Shown one piece after another: positions 43,386-54,492 of a stretch of 64,000 bases of DNA. The notes beneath the pieces were generated by a model that saw only the letters and a program-made list of their open reading frames with translations, had not been told where the DNA came from and ran no database searches. Numbering within the stretch: the stretch's first letter is position 1; each line of letters begins with the position of its first letter. This DNA is from Agrostemma githago (Eukaryota > Streptophyta > Magnoliopsida > Caryophyllales > Caryophyllaceae), in the NCBI GenBank assembly GCA_958450325.1, contig OY288248.1, positions 46,080,005-46,144,004 of the forward strand, read 5' to 3'. The position numbers were made by a program, and so were the translations under genes.

Positions 43386-43910
43386 ATGGTTTGGATTGTT
43401 GATAGGATCTTCAAAAGTGGTGTTAGCACCGAGGTCTTCAAGCATGTTGGTCCTCCTCCCAAGTTCAAGTATCCTCGGATGGTTTGGAAGATCCTCAGCC
43501 GGTGCAAGCTGATAGCTCGGCGGTCTCCCTTTGCTTTTAGTGCCAATGAACTGCCTGCGGTCATTCGCCGCCCCAGGAAGGCCTCCTTTCACATGAGGCC
43601 GAAGCCTGACCCCTGTACTCGTGTTGGTGGTTGTGACTACCAGGGTTGCCGCCGGTGTTTTCCTTGGCTGCGGCCAGAAAATGCTGACCCCGATATTTCG
43701 AATTCCGGGTCCTCCCCCTCCACTCCCAGGGAGTTGAGGGAGGATTCCAACTACTCTGAGGGTTTCGAGCTCGCCGACTCTGGTGGCGGTTGGGATGACA
43801 GTAGCCATACCTCAAACGACAGCGGAGGAAGGGGTGGCTCGGAGAAAGATTGGATAGAGAGTGATGAAGGGGGAGATGATGACCCCGTGGACATCCTTGA
43901 TGACTGGTGA
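43386..43910 (+). CDS. Unknown protein, 174 codons, cut off by insertion of element C
   Basis: Start ATG at 43386, 70 bp after a TATA box; upstream in-frame codons have no better start. The N-terminal ~95 residues are basic with hydrophobic patches ('MVWIVDRIFKSG', 'KYPRMVWKILSRCKLIARR'). A Cys cluster C-x5-C-x3-C-x2-C (CTRVGGCDYQGCRRC) follows. The C-terminal ~65 residues are rich in Ser, Gly, Asp and Glu. I do not recognise the family. The stop codon TGA is the first three bases of element C's LTR (43908-43910), so the original reading frame ran on and its 3' part should lie beyond the element, outside this window. It could be a host gene or part of an older transposon. GC content is higher than in the neighbours. 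Confidence 0.45.
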   Translation: MVWIVDRIFKSGVSTEVFKHVGPPPKFKYPRMVWKILSRCKLIARRSPFAFSANELPAVIRRPRKASFHMRPKPDPCTRVGGCDYQGCRRCFPWLRPENADPDISNSGSSPSTPRELREDSNYSEGFELADSGGGWDDSSHTSNDSGGRGGSEKDWIESDEGGDDDPVDILDDW

Positions 43911-45622
43911 TGCGCGTTGTTGCTGACACGCATGCAAACAATATTTTTAGTCCCAAGTCACTACTATGTAGTAGCGGCAAGTCGAGGTCGAACCACAGGG
44001 AGGCGGTTAAGCGAGACTGGTCAAGTCTAAGGTTTAGTTGCGATTAGGATTAAGATGGGGGGTTTTGAGACGAGAGGAGTTGAAAAAATGCTAGCGAGCT
44101 ACACAACTAAAGCTAGAAACAATAATGGGAAAGGCGTTAGGGAGAGTCGGGGAGTCGGAAATCAAGATAAAAATATAACATCGCAAGAATTATCACAAGG
44201 TGTATAAGGGAGGTTCCACCTTTTGGTTTCCCTACCGACCAAGTCTAAGCCCGCTTTCGCGACGAATAAACTAAGGTCTCTAGACGAAATTACCCAAACC
44301 CCGAGTTTCCCCATATTGATCCGGGTGAGTCAATTCAACCTAGGTGATCAAGCTAAGTCAAACAAAACACAACAATATCATCAAGACAAATCACCCTCAA
44401 ATGCAATATTCTCACAAGATAAAACCTTTTCCTAGAATTCCTCCTCCCCTAGCCCCCTAACTAAAATCTACTCACTACCCATAATGAAACTAACACTGAG
44501 GAGACTAGGAGAAAGACTAAACATGATTGAACTAGAGAAGAAATAACTAATCTAACACAATAAAGAAAACTACACTAACAAAACAACACTAAGGAGGAAA
44601 ATAAACAAACACACAAATTACGGAGAAACAAACTAAGGAGAGAGATAAACAAACAAACAATAGAAAACTACACTAATATGAAGAATGACAAGACAAACAA
44701 CGGATTAACAAGAAACTAAAAATAAAACTAGTTAATGGAGAAAGGGAGAGGAAAGAAACTACCAACAATAAAGGAAAACTCAAAAGGAGAAGATGAAGAT
44801 TAACATGAAGCTTCAAGAAATAATAAAAAGATCTTGTCACTAAACCCTTGAATCTTCAATAAAAACGCAAGTCTTCAACTAAAAATGGAAACTTGATTAC
44901 AAATTATAGAGTGGAATTAATCTAATACTAATAAAATTTACTAATTCTATGAAGATTTTTACTAAGAGGGCTTACTACAACTACTACTACTACTAAGGAT
45001 CTTCTACCCTACTCCTAATCTAGAAGGCTCACTCAAGGCACAAGAGTGACACAAAACCCTATGTTAAGTATATATATTAGTCTTAATGGGTCACACAATC
45101 TTAAGCTCATAATCCAATTCCTCTTCTTTAAGCTAGACCTTCACCCTTTGCATCTTCATGGGGCAAAACTTCACCCTGCGGTTGACGAGCTGGCACCACC
45201 AGGTGAAATTTCGCCCAGTCGTTTCGCCCGGTGGTGAGTGTCCACGAAAATCTTCGGGAGGTGGAAAATGTCGTCGGGCGAAATTTTGCCCGGTGATAAC
45301 TCATCGAGTGAAATTTCACCCGGTGATACTCCACCTCTTTTCCGGTCTTTTTCTTTGTCGATCAATTGGATTACTTTAACTTTCAGTTGTGTGCTTTGCT
45401 CTTTGGACCGTATCTCTCTCATGCTCGTAGAAGCTCAGACACGTTTTTGGTCGAAAATCCTATCAAAATAGATAGAAAACTACCAAAAACACGTAAAATG
45501 CAAAAGAGAGACACTAATGCAAGAATTACTCAAAATACGGCGATAATCGCACTTTAATCTCGCAAAACGGAGGAAAAACTGGTCTAAATGGGAGGAAAAT
45601 GGTCCAAATTCTGCACACAACA
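43908..45622 (-). repeat. 3' LTR of element C (1715 bp)
   Basis: The plus-strand edges are TGATGCGCG and CTGCACACAACA; on the minus strand it therefore starts TGTTGTGTGCAG. U3 holds the palindromic array at 45155-45340, and a TATA stretch (TATATATA at ~45069-45076) lies 80 bp downstream of it in element orientation. Confidence 0.92.
45155..45340 (-). promoter_or_regulatory. U3 array of element C: GGGCGAAATTTCGCCC-type palindromes
   Basis: At least six copies and variants of the 16-bp palindrome GGGCGAAATTTCGCCC (for example 'ggtgaaatttcgccc', 'gggcgaaattttgccc', 'gagtgaaatttcaccc'), often joined to CCGGTG. A second set lies at 49944-50225. Confidence 0.85.
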
Positions 45623-45636
45623 ATTCCCCACACTAA
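45623..45636 (-). promoter_or_regulatory. Polypurine tract of element C
   Basis: On the minus strand TTTAGTGTGGGGAAT abuts the 3' LTR start TGTTGTGTG. Confidence 0.75.
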
Positions 45637-47864
45637 ACCGTTGCTCGTCCTCGAGCAAAGACCCAAAAAGAAAATAGCTACTACTACTAAGCTAGACTAT
45701 GCTAAGCCGATACGAGGCAATTAACGGGCCCGCTCCGTCCCTTCAACTCACATCAAAATACTCATGAGGTAGAGTACCTCTATGCAAGGCAAGTTGGGTC
45801 TTGCTCAAAAATTGGGTTGCGACTAACGCACACACAAACACATAAAACAAGAAAGACACACACAAAAAGATAGTCGCAACCAAAGAGAAAATAAATCACC
45901 GAATCTCTCATCGAAACGGCGGAGAAAGCACCGATTTGAGCTTTAGACAAGCGAGAACACTACCAAGTTAGTAACACAAATTGACATGGACAAAATCCTA
46001 ATAGGATGACAATCAAACAATAAAAACATTGAAAATTTAACAAGGTCCTTATAATTCCACTAGAGATGCCTACAACGGGACGATAAATGGAGTGGATAAG
46101 TGAGAACCATGGAGTTAGTAAGCACTGTAGGTAAGTATTATGCCGTCTCCTAAGCTAAGCCTAGAGGGCATTCCAAACTCGAGAAGGCCAATTAGACCAA
46201 AAAGATGGATAAGTGTTTGCAAAATGGTAAGGGTTAACTAATTACCACTATTTTCCTTCCTCGGGACTGGGTCCTCTAGTAGGCATTTCACGACAAATAG
46301 TCAACCAAGGGTTTATTTGGGGTTTGGGAACGATTTTTGAGGTGTTGATTTTCTTTTCGGTTTTTCTTTCGCCATTATTTCGACCGAGGGCTTTTTTTTC
46401 GTCACTATGCCCTTCTTCTTCATTTTTCCCCTTTTTCTTGCTTTGAATAGCCCATATTTGGCTAGATGGTTCATTTGAGATCAAGGTAAAGCACATTTTT
46501 GCAAATTTATTTGTGGAAATGGGTGAGTGGTAGAGAAATAGGCTAGTCGGGTGTGCACCCCCTCCGAACCCATGAAAGGATGGAAATTTGGACTAAAGAA
46601 ATGGCTTCTCAAGTAAGGTCACCTAAGAGAATGGGGAACGGTAACCAAGGCCTTATCACTCCATGGGTGGTCAAGGTGGTCAAATGCAAATCCCAGTGTA
46701 GACTCTTAGTAGAAAAAGATGGGCTCATGATAAAAATCCAATGCAAAAATTGGTTCAAAGTCATTCTACTAGAAATATGTCCAAAAATCAAGAAGGGTGA
46801 CTAACATGGGAGTAATAAACACTCGGCCTAAGCTCAAAATCATGTTTTTGAAAACTTTACCTAGACAAGCCATACACAAAATAAAAAGAACACAAAAACG
46901 ATAAAAACACAAGAAAACAAAACAAATATACAGGTATAGCCAAGCACTCCAAACTCCGTCAAGTCAACACAATCCACAACCACCAATTCCAAAATGTTCA
47001 CCAAGTGAACATCCAAATAGCATATACGCCCAAACTTCCATGCATTAGAGAAAAGGATAAAACGAAGGTAGAAGATATTACCGCGCGATCTTCATTTCAT
47101 TTTTTCTACCTTACGTATCCATGCTAAATGGTTGGTGGTGTACCTACAAGAAGGAGAATGCAAGACAATACAAGTGACACAAAAAAAAAAAAAAAACTAA
47201 AATGAAAAGAAAAAGAAAAAGGAATTTTTTGGGTTTTTGGTTTTAAAAGGAAGAAAATAAAGAAAATAAAGAAAAGGATAGTAGATCCCTACCTCACACT
47301 AAAACTGTGCATTGTCCTCAATGCACGGATAAGGGAAGAATCGAAAAAGAAGAAAAAGAGAAAAGAACGGAAAATCTTTTTGAATTTTTATGATTTTTCA
47401 AATGTTTTTGGATTTTTTAAAATGAAGACAATAAAAAGAAAAGAAGTGAAAAAGAAGAAAAAGAAGAGAAAATAAAAGGAAAATGAAAAGAAAAAGGAAA
47501 AATCGATAAGGGGAGAAAGGGCGTAGGTGTATTTACGTTACCTCGCCCGGATTGCGCACAAATCGGGAAAATTAAGAGAAAAAGAGAAATTTTGGATTTT
47601 TCAAATGGCCTTGGTGCGATCAATTCACCGAAGACCGGGAGCAACAATCAGGTCCTTCTACTCTAAGGTACCTGCAAATAAACCTCACGTGTGTAACGAC
47701 CCAAGTAGGGTCACGGAGGGGCTGACAACACACCAAACCAACAAAATAACCAATCACAAATCAATCAACAACCATAATTACCAAATGCCAAAAATTGGCG
47801 CAGCAAGGACTGACAGAGATTACTGAGACAAGAGAACAGACTATTGTCGACTAACAACTGACAT
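45637..47864 (-). other. 3' UTR of element C
   Basis: About 2.2 kb with no supported gene. Like element A's 3' UTR it has purine-rich runs (47180-47510 as seen on the plus strand) and the AGGA-loop hairpin at 47307-47326. Confidence 0.65.
47307..47326 (-). promoter_or_regulatory. Conserved AGGA-loop hairpin of element C
   Basis: On the minus strand GTGCATTG-AGGA-CAATGCAC is a perfect 8-bp stem with a 4-nt loop, followed by 'AGTTTTAGTGTGAGGTAGGG'. The loop is identical to element A's, and three stem pairs differ by compensatory changes. Confidence 0.7.
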
Positions 47865-49666
47865 CTAACACCCCCACACTAACACTGACGACACTCGACT
47901 ACTCACATAGAACCTGGGGGGACGAGGTGGTGGGTAGTAGGACCCGGGCGGAGGCATACCGAAAAATCGATCAAAATAGTTCTGTTGCTGTTGCAACATC
48001 CTTTGGTTTTCCTCCGCCGCCAACCTCGCTGCTTGGGCATCCCGAGCAGCGTCCCCAGCCATCTCAAAACTGCTCCGGGCGTACTCAAAACCTTCCCTAG
48101 AGTACGTGCATGAGCTATGCACAGTATCTCGCGCATCCCGGGCCACATTGTAGGCATTTTGGGCCGAGTTCAGTGAGGTGGTCGAGTTCTCCCAAGTCTG
48201 ACGTGTTCGGTCATAAACTTCCCCCCACTGGTTATAAAAGTCCTCCGATCCGAAGAACGAGGAGTGTCGTGGAGGACTCATGTTAACGTCCTTCTGAAAA
48301 CCTACGGTAGACTGGGTGAACGTGGAGTGTCTGTGTGGTACAAAGTCTGAGAAGTTGGGGGTGAAAAATTGCGAGGTCTGAGGTTCGGTTTGGTGGGAGG
48401 AAGAGGGTGCGTGCGATAACGATGGTAAAGTTCTATGACCCTCATCCCGAGAGGTTTCAACTTCCGGTTCCTCCTCCGACACATCTACTAACTCTATCTC
48501 ATCGTCGCCATAATCTAAAGGTCTCTCAGGGTATTCAGTCTGTTGAAACTTACCACGGGTGTGACCCCGAATGTACTCCCCGGACCTTTTCGGCATGCCA
48601 AAGTTCTCTTCAATATCGAGCCTAACCCATTCGGGGTTAGGCATTGTAATGGCTCTCAGCTCAGTAATCTTATACAAGAAGAAAATGTCATAATCCCCTT
48701 TCTGAGGCCAAACAAGGAAAGGACAATAAACCTCATTTATATAAATTTTCGCCTCGTCAACTGGTGTCAAATCGCTAAAATCGATGCCTAAGGCTGTAGC
48801 TAACATCGTTACAACACCGCCACAAGAAATTTTCTTGCGGCTGCCCTTCGCAACCTGTGCGAATTGAGTAGCTAAAGCTTCGGACATATCGATCGACGGG
48901 CCTCTATTCAAAACTGCATCCTCCAACAGCTGTACAGCTGTAGCACTACAGTTGTGGTGCGTATCATAGCTTGACAGGAATGAGTTGGCTAAGATACGCG
49001 CCAAATACCGAAGGATGGGGTTTCGAATAGAGAAAGAACGCATCTTTCCTCCCTTGAAAGTCCTTTGGCGGGCAATTTTAGACCAAAATTGGTCACGGGC
49101 AAATTTGTCATCCCGAGTCTGCCCCGCCCTAGGCCTTCAAGGACAGAAGAAGGTTAGCCAAGCAATGCACCAAAGTCCCTCAAGTTGAGGACGTATAGAG
49201 TTTCTCGCAACTGAAAAGAGACAAAGGTATTATCATCACCACTCAGCTTAAAGGTTGCGAAAAACTCACACGTCAACTTTTGAAAAGTTTCCTCCTCAGA
49301 GGAATAAAATTCGATGAGACCAAGGCTTCGGCACATTCCTTGTACCTGCGTTTCTATACCTATGCGCACAAGTACATCTCGAGCCGCCCAACGAGTCGGC
49401 TCGAGATGACAGACCCAAAATTTCTTACACTTATCAAGATGGGCTTTTTTAACGAAATAGATACCAGATTCTGAATGACGGAAATTACGACGGATTATAG
49501 GGTATCATACCTCTAGCGGAACAGGTTGTTCACGCGGGATGGAGCCTTGCGTTTGAACGGGCATCAGAACATATTCGTGCCGAACCTCGGTCGGCTCCTC
49601 GGACCTTGAGGATGACGTTGAACCCGAATTACGATTTAGCATTGAGGATATCCTTTTCCTTGCCAT
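47865..49666 (-). pseudogene. Athila env-like pseudogene of element C
   Basis: The start at 49666 (MARKRISSML) parallels the Arg/Ser-rich start of A's ORF. It breaks at a TGA near 49510, resumes as 'RDVLVRIGIETQVQGMCRSL' and 'EEETFQKLTCEFFATFKLSG' (ATHILA-type block, 49400-49154), then changes frame to the 392-codon stretch 49043-47865. That stretch has the rest of the ATHILA-like region ('ILRYLARILANSFLSSYD'), a Ser/Thr-rich part, an Ala/Arg-rich helical segment ('DAARDAQAARLAAEENQR') likely to form a coiled coil, and a Pro/Tyr-rich end. At least two disruptions make it non-functional as one protein. Confidence 0.75.
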
Positions 49667-49943
49667 TTGTTTTACTCTCCTCATCCTTGTTGCTTGAATT
49701 TGACGATTATGGTGATGACGGTCCCGGTTTGGGGTTTGTCGGAATTGGGATGATTTCTCAAAACAAACTCCAAGAAGATGATAGGAATGTGATGAGGATG
49801 AGGAATATGTAATTGGATTGAATTTTGGTGAAGAAATGGAAGGATTAGAGGTGGTTTAAGGTGGTGGATTTGGGGTTTGATTGAGGAGAGAGAGGAAAAG
49901 TTGATTACGAAGATGGGTAAGGGGGGTTTGGCTGGGTATATGT
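49667..49943 (-). other. Spacer upstream of env-like start, with TATA-like motif and pyrimidine patch
   Basis: In element orientation CATATACCC (49942-49934) directly follows the palindromic array. It is followed by TTCCTCTCTCTCCTC (49897-49883) and then a C/A-rich leader to the ATG at 49666. The layout matches that of element A (TATA-like 24335, pyrimidine patch 24378, ATG 24508). Confidence 0.5.
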
Positions 49944-50225
49944 CGCGGGGTGATATTTCGCCCGGTGGTCACCATCGGGCAAAATTTCACCCGACGGTCT
50001 TCGGACCGATTCTCGTCATTTGCGCGCGGTTTCACCACCGGGCGAAATTTCGCCCGGTGAGATTTCACCGGGTGGAATTTCCGTCAATTACCAAGTCGCA
50101 ATTTTTTTTACCGTAGGGCGAAATTTCGCCCGGTGAGATTCCACCGGGTGAAATTTTACCCGGCGGTCTTCCGTCAATTCCTTTAATTCGAGCAAAGTTG
50201 CCATCGGGAAAAGTTTCACCCGGTA
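49944..50225 (-). promoter_or_regulatory. Spacer array of element C: GGGCGAAATTTCGCCC-type palindromes
   Basis: About nine palindromic units: two perfect GGGCGAAATTTCGCCC (50039-50054 and 50117-50132) and variants such as GGTGAGATTTCACC and GGGTGAAATTTTACCC. Where adjacent they are spaced ~15-16 bp. It is the same motif as the U3 array of this element. Confidence 0.85.
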
Positions 50226-50538
50226 AAATAATCCACTTCAAAATAGGGCTTTGCTACGAAAATTCTCTTTGACTTGGCCCAAACCAACCTTAGCTCTTCG
50301 ACAAAACCAATCTTCTCGATCCATGTAATAGCTACACGGAGAAAAACTCTCACAATTGTTCATAGCGCAACCCAAAAATTCCAAAAGAAATCTTCACAAT
50401 TCCTGCAGATACCAAAGCAAGCTCCAAAAGAAAAATCCAAAAACTATTGTCCAAAGAAAATAAAAAGAGATAAGAATATACAGATATTTACAAGGTGGTT
50501 ATTATGGACACCACCAAACCGAATTGAATTGTTTGAGC
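50226..50538 (-). other. Junction of the pol deletion in element C
   Basis: AT-rich, non-coding. In an intact Athila element about 3 kb of RT-RNase H-integrase would lie between the linker and this spacer; none is present here. Confidence 0.6.
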
Positions 50539-50968
50539 TTAGTCGGGGTTGCTTGAAAAGCAACCCGGAGGATCTTGGTCATTATCTTCAAATTCAATGT
50601 TACCGATCTTGAGCTTTTCTCTAAACTCTGGTAAGCCCATAAGTCGTGCTACCTCGGGAAGCATTGCAAATTCTTCGGGAATATCTTCTTCGGAGGTAGA
50701 ACCGAGTATAAACAGGGCACCATCGTCTTCTTCGTTATCATAGTCAAGATCTTCTGTAGAGGGTTCTTCATTGGGTGGAAATTCCACCATTTGATTCCAA
50801 AATTCCGCTTGAGAATTTTCGGGAAGGAACGCGGGAAGCACAAATTGAACCATATCATTAGCAACATTGAAAGATAGTTGCCCTCGCTTCACATCAACAA
50901 TTACTCCACCGGTAGCTAGGAAAGGCCGTCCCAAGAGAATAGGATTCCGATCCTCTATAGGCATGTCA
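50539..50968 (-). pseudogene. Protease 3' part and linker of element C
   Basis: On the minus strand it reads 'DMPIEDRNPILLGRPFLATG', the ILGRPFL block that follows the active site in retroviral-type proteases, then an acidic linker. It ends in a stop just past an inverted repeat with arms GGGTTGCTT and AAGCAACCC (50546-50566). The matching N-terminal part of the protease is at 61090-61290, across LARD-2. RT should follow but is absent. Confidence 0.85.
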
Positions 50969-53900
50969 TGTAATCCCCTAGAAATTCTAACGCAATACAG
51001 TGGCGGAAACACTGTAGAAGTGGGATTATAACACATTGTAGCTATGTCTTAATTAAATAAAAATGGTAAGTCAATACATAAGCCATAAAAATAAAAATGG
51101 CTACAAAATAAAAATAAAATGAAATCCATAAATAGGGTTTTAACAATCCATAATACAGTGATCTGATTAAAACAAGCAGGATCCATAACCGCTCGCTAGC
51201 CCACCCGAAGAAAAACACATATACCTGTCATGTTAAAAACATAACAGCCACAATCAGTGGGGAGCAACGTCAACGTTCTCCCAGCCGTATAACAGGATTT
51301 TAAAACAGTAATTACTAATATAGGAAAAATAGTAAAAATGGAAAACGGTAAAACAACATATTAAAATAAGCTTTAGCGTAAAACAAACTAATCAGAAGGG
51401 TTTCCGAAGAAACATAAAAATATTTGCCAACCTGCAAACCAATTTATATCGATAATAAATAAAATAATCAAAATGGCGTTATGGATAGGATTAATGTAGA
51501 ATCTAGACTTTCACTAGGACAATACTAAACTAGCTTCGAGAACTTAGTCAAAACATATCAGACTTCGGTCTCTAACTAGGCAACTCAACTATAACAGGAC
51601 TGCGTGCAGCGAGGTCCTGACTTAAGTAATGTACACCCCTCCTGGACACCAACCGTAATCCAGTTCAACCCGACGGCGACTTACACGATGTGATATCTAA
51701 GTTTAAGGTCAAAATATACACACTCCTGAACACAAACCATGCTCAGTTCAACGACCAATGTGTCTCAACATAGACACACCAGCTTTATAGTTGATGGCAA
51801 AACGTACATCCCAGACTATATTACTCTAAACCCACACTTTTCCTTATTCCATAACTCCAAAACAAACCATTATCGACATATAAAAGATATAATCATTATA
51901 AATAATAAGAGGATAAAAGAAGTAAACATTTATATTCTAAAAGAGGAAACTTTCTATTTTAGGAAACTTCTATTTTTAGAAACTTTACTAAAAATAGCAT
52001 TATATCAAAATAGTGAAAATATTAGTTCATACTAATACCACATTTTAGTAAACGATATAGATTTATAAAACTAATACTTTCGGCCTTAGCGATATTAATT
52101 ATTAAAGTAAGAAAATTTGATTTTATGAAATTATTAAAACATCGTATAAGCGTTATAAAATGATTAAAAATATCTTAAACATTTTAATATTACTAATTAG
52201 GGTGTTTTCAAAAGTTATAAAGCTAAAATTCTCTAATTATTATTAGTTTCGACAATAAAATTATAAATAGGATTTTACGGCAAACATCAAATTAAATATT
52301 TGAACGTCTTTATTTAATTAAACCAACAAATATATTTAGATTATGTTAAGGGATGATTTAACTCTTAAAGTTTCAGATTTAAATACTTCCAAAATTGCTG
52401 GAAAAAATAATTCTTTTAGGTAAGACGAAGCATTTTAACGACAAATCACAATTTGTCCGAAAATCACTATTTATTAATTAAAGACTTTAATGAATAGTAC
52501 AAAAATTACGTAAAATAGTTAAATTATATTTATGGACATTCTGTCCAGAAAAGAAAATTTCCAGAATTCTAAAACTCGGTTTTTAAAGCGTTTTCTCGTT
52601 AATCGTCCAATCTCGACAATAACGATTAATAAAAATAGTAATTACAAAACGATTTAAGTATTAATATCCAAAAAATTATTATTAAACCTAAAAATCATGA
52701 TTTTCCAGAATCTACCATTTTTCCAGATTTTCAAAAATTCCAGATTTAATAAATCCCGTCAAAACCGTCTTTAAAACCCGTTTTCACAATTAACGATTCC
52801 ATTAATAAAACTTATCGTTCCTAACATTTTATTAAGGCACTAAAAATCATAAAATCACATTTTAATATGAAATCTTCAGAATCATAATTTTTCCAGATTT
52901 AAACCAAAGATCAGAAATCGAGAATTTAAACAACGAACACGGTTTTAACGATAAACGATGATTTAAAGTGATTAATTAATTCATCCACTTAACAATTCCG
53001 AAAAATTATGAAAAAATTCAGAAACTTCTAATTCACCAGAAAGTTTCACCACGTCAAAAATCAGATTAAAATAAAATGTTTAAGTACTAGAACTAAAAAT
53101 CGGCTTTTAATCGTTTTTGTCCGAAAACGGTAATAATTCAATAATCGATATCAAAAATATCAGAAAAATACTAAATTATTAAAAATCATCAAAAACAACA
53201 TTTTTCCAGAATATAAACATATATTACATGTTTAGGCCGATTATTACGATTTTACAAATTAATATAACAATTTAATCGTTAATATCGTGAAAGCGATAAA
53301 AATATCGAAACATGCAAATTTTCAACTTTAAAATTTTTTCCAGAATCCGTGACATACATATATTGCCAAAATAAAATATAAAAATATATAAATGCAAATA
53401 CTCAATTAAAATCTTGAAATACCGAGTAACATCGACGTTACCTCTACTCCAAATCTGAGTCGTTAATATATTCGTTGGCTTCGGGATCGTCCAAAAATCC
53501 TACCAAACACGGAATTCATGGCAGAAAAATACCATGAGAAAACTAATAAAAATCAAGGTAAAAATTGATCGAAAATGACGTCGATTAATACCTTAACGAA
53601 GAGAACGGAAAGAGGATTATTATGACGATAAAAATGATGCGATTGGGACTCGAAATGGAGCAAAAATTTGCCTAAGATGGAGGAGGGAGTACACGGCCAA
53701 ATGAGAGGGAGAAAGGTTGAGTATATTTTTTTTTATGACAAGAATGAATAAGGTGTAGTATGGAAAATGGATGGTTTTCAAAAATATAAATGAGATTAAT
53801 AGTGTTGATGAAAACTATGTGCACCATGATTAAAATGGCCAGCCAAAATGAGTTGATAAGGGAGTATGAAAAGTTTTGTTAATAATGCAACAAATAAATG

Positions 53901-54477
53901 AAAAGAAATTATCTTATGTTTACGTTTTAACGTGATAAAGTGAAACGTTTAAATAAAACGTAATAAAACTTGTGACCAAGGGCTTAGTTGGTCCAAAATG
54001 TGAGTAAATGGTCTTAAAAATTTTATAAGTTGATAAAAAGTATAATCGTAAAATAGTTAAAGGCATTTCAAAGTAATTCGAGTAAACCTCGCGTAAGAAA
54101 ATAATTATTCGCGAAGCTTTGTAATAAAAATCATTAACAACTAATTTTTGTAAATAAAAATATTTACTAGTTGAAAATATTATAGAAACGTATTCAAACA
54201 TTTTTAGGAAAAAGAATAACTTAAATCCAAGCTTAAAAATGTCAATTCGAAGAGAAATAGAATTCCTTGCGGAAAAATTAATTAGTTTACGAAGAAACCA
54301 AATAAATGGATTTAAAAAGAATTTAAATCTTTGAAATTTAAAATAAAAATTATTAAACTCAAAAATTAAAATAGAGCTTAGTAAAATGATAAAATATGAG
54401 GCCAAAAAGTGACAGAGTTAAGACAGAGTCCTAACGGAAAGAATAAAAATGCTTAGGAAAAATAGCGGGTGTTACAA
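50969..54477 (-). repeat. 3' LTR of LARD-2 (3509 bp)
   Basis: A very AT-rich LTR, near-identical to 57582-61088. The longer frames inside it (51739-52035, 54405-53920) recur in the other LTR and have no recognisable domain, so I do not call them genes. Confidence 0.93.
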
Positions 54478-54492
54478 TCCTCCCCACTAAAA
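54478..54492 (-). promoter_or_regulatory. Polypurine tract of LARD-2
   Basis: On the minus strand TTTAGTGGGGAGGAT abuts the LTR start TGTAACACCC. Confidence 0.8.

Noticed and set aside
47903..48791. Several overlapping frames opposite or beside the env-like pseudogene of C
   Set aside because: They are shadows of the minus-strand env-like frame in other frames.
51739..52035. 98-codon frame repeated exactly at 58352-58648
   Set aside because: The identity arises because both lie in LARD-2's LTRs. AT-rich codon use and no domain, so not called a gene.
53920..54405. 161-codon minus frame with hydrophobic Phe/Ile-rich residues
   Set aside because: It lies in an AT-rich LTR; the partner LTR copy is shortened to 93 codons by small changes. 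No conservation as a protein.
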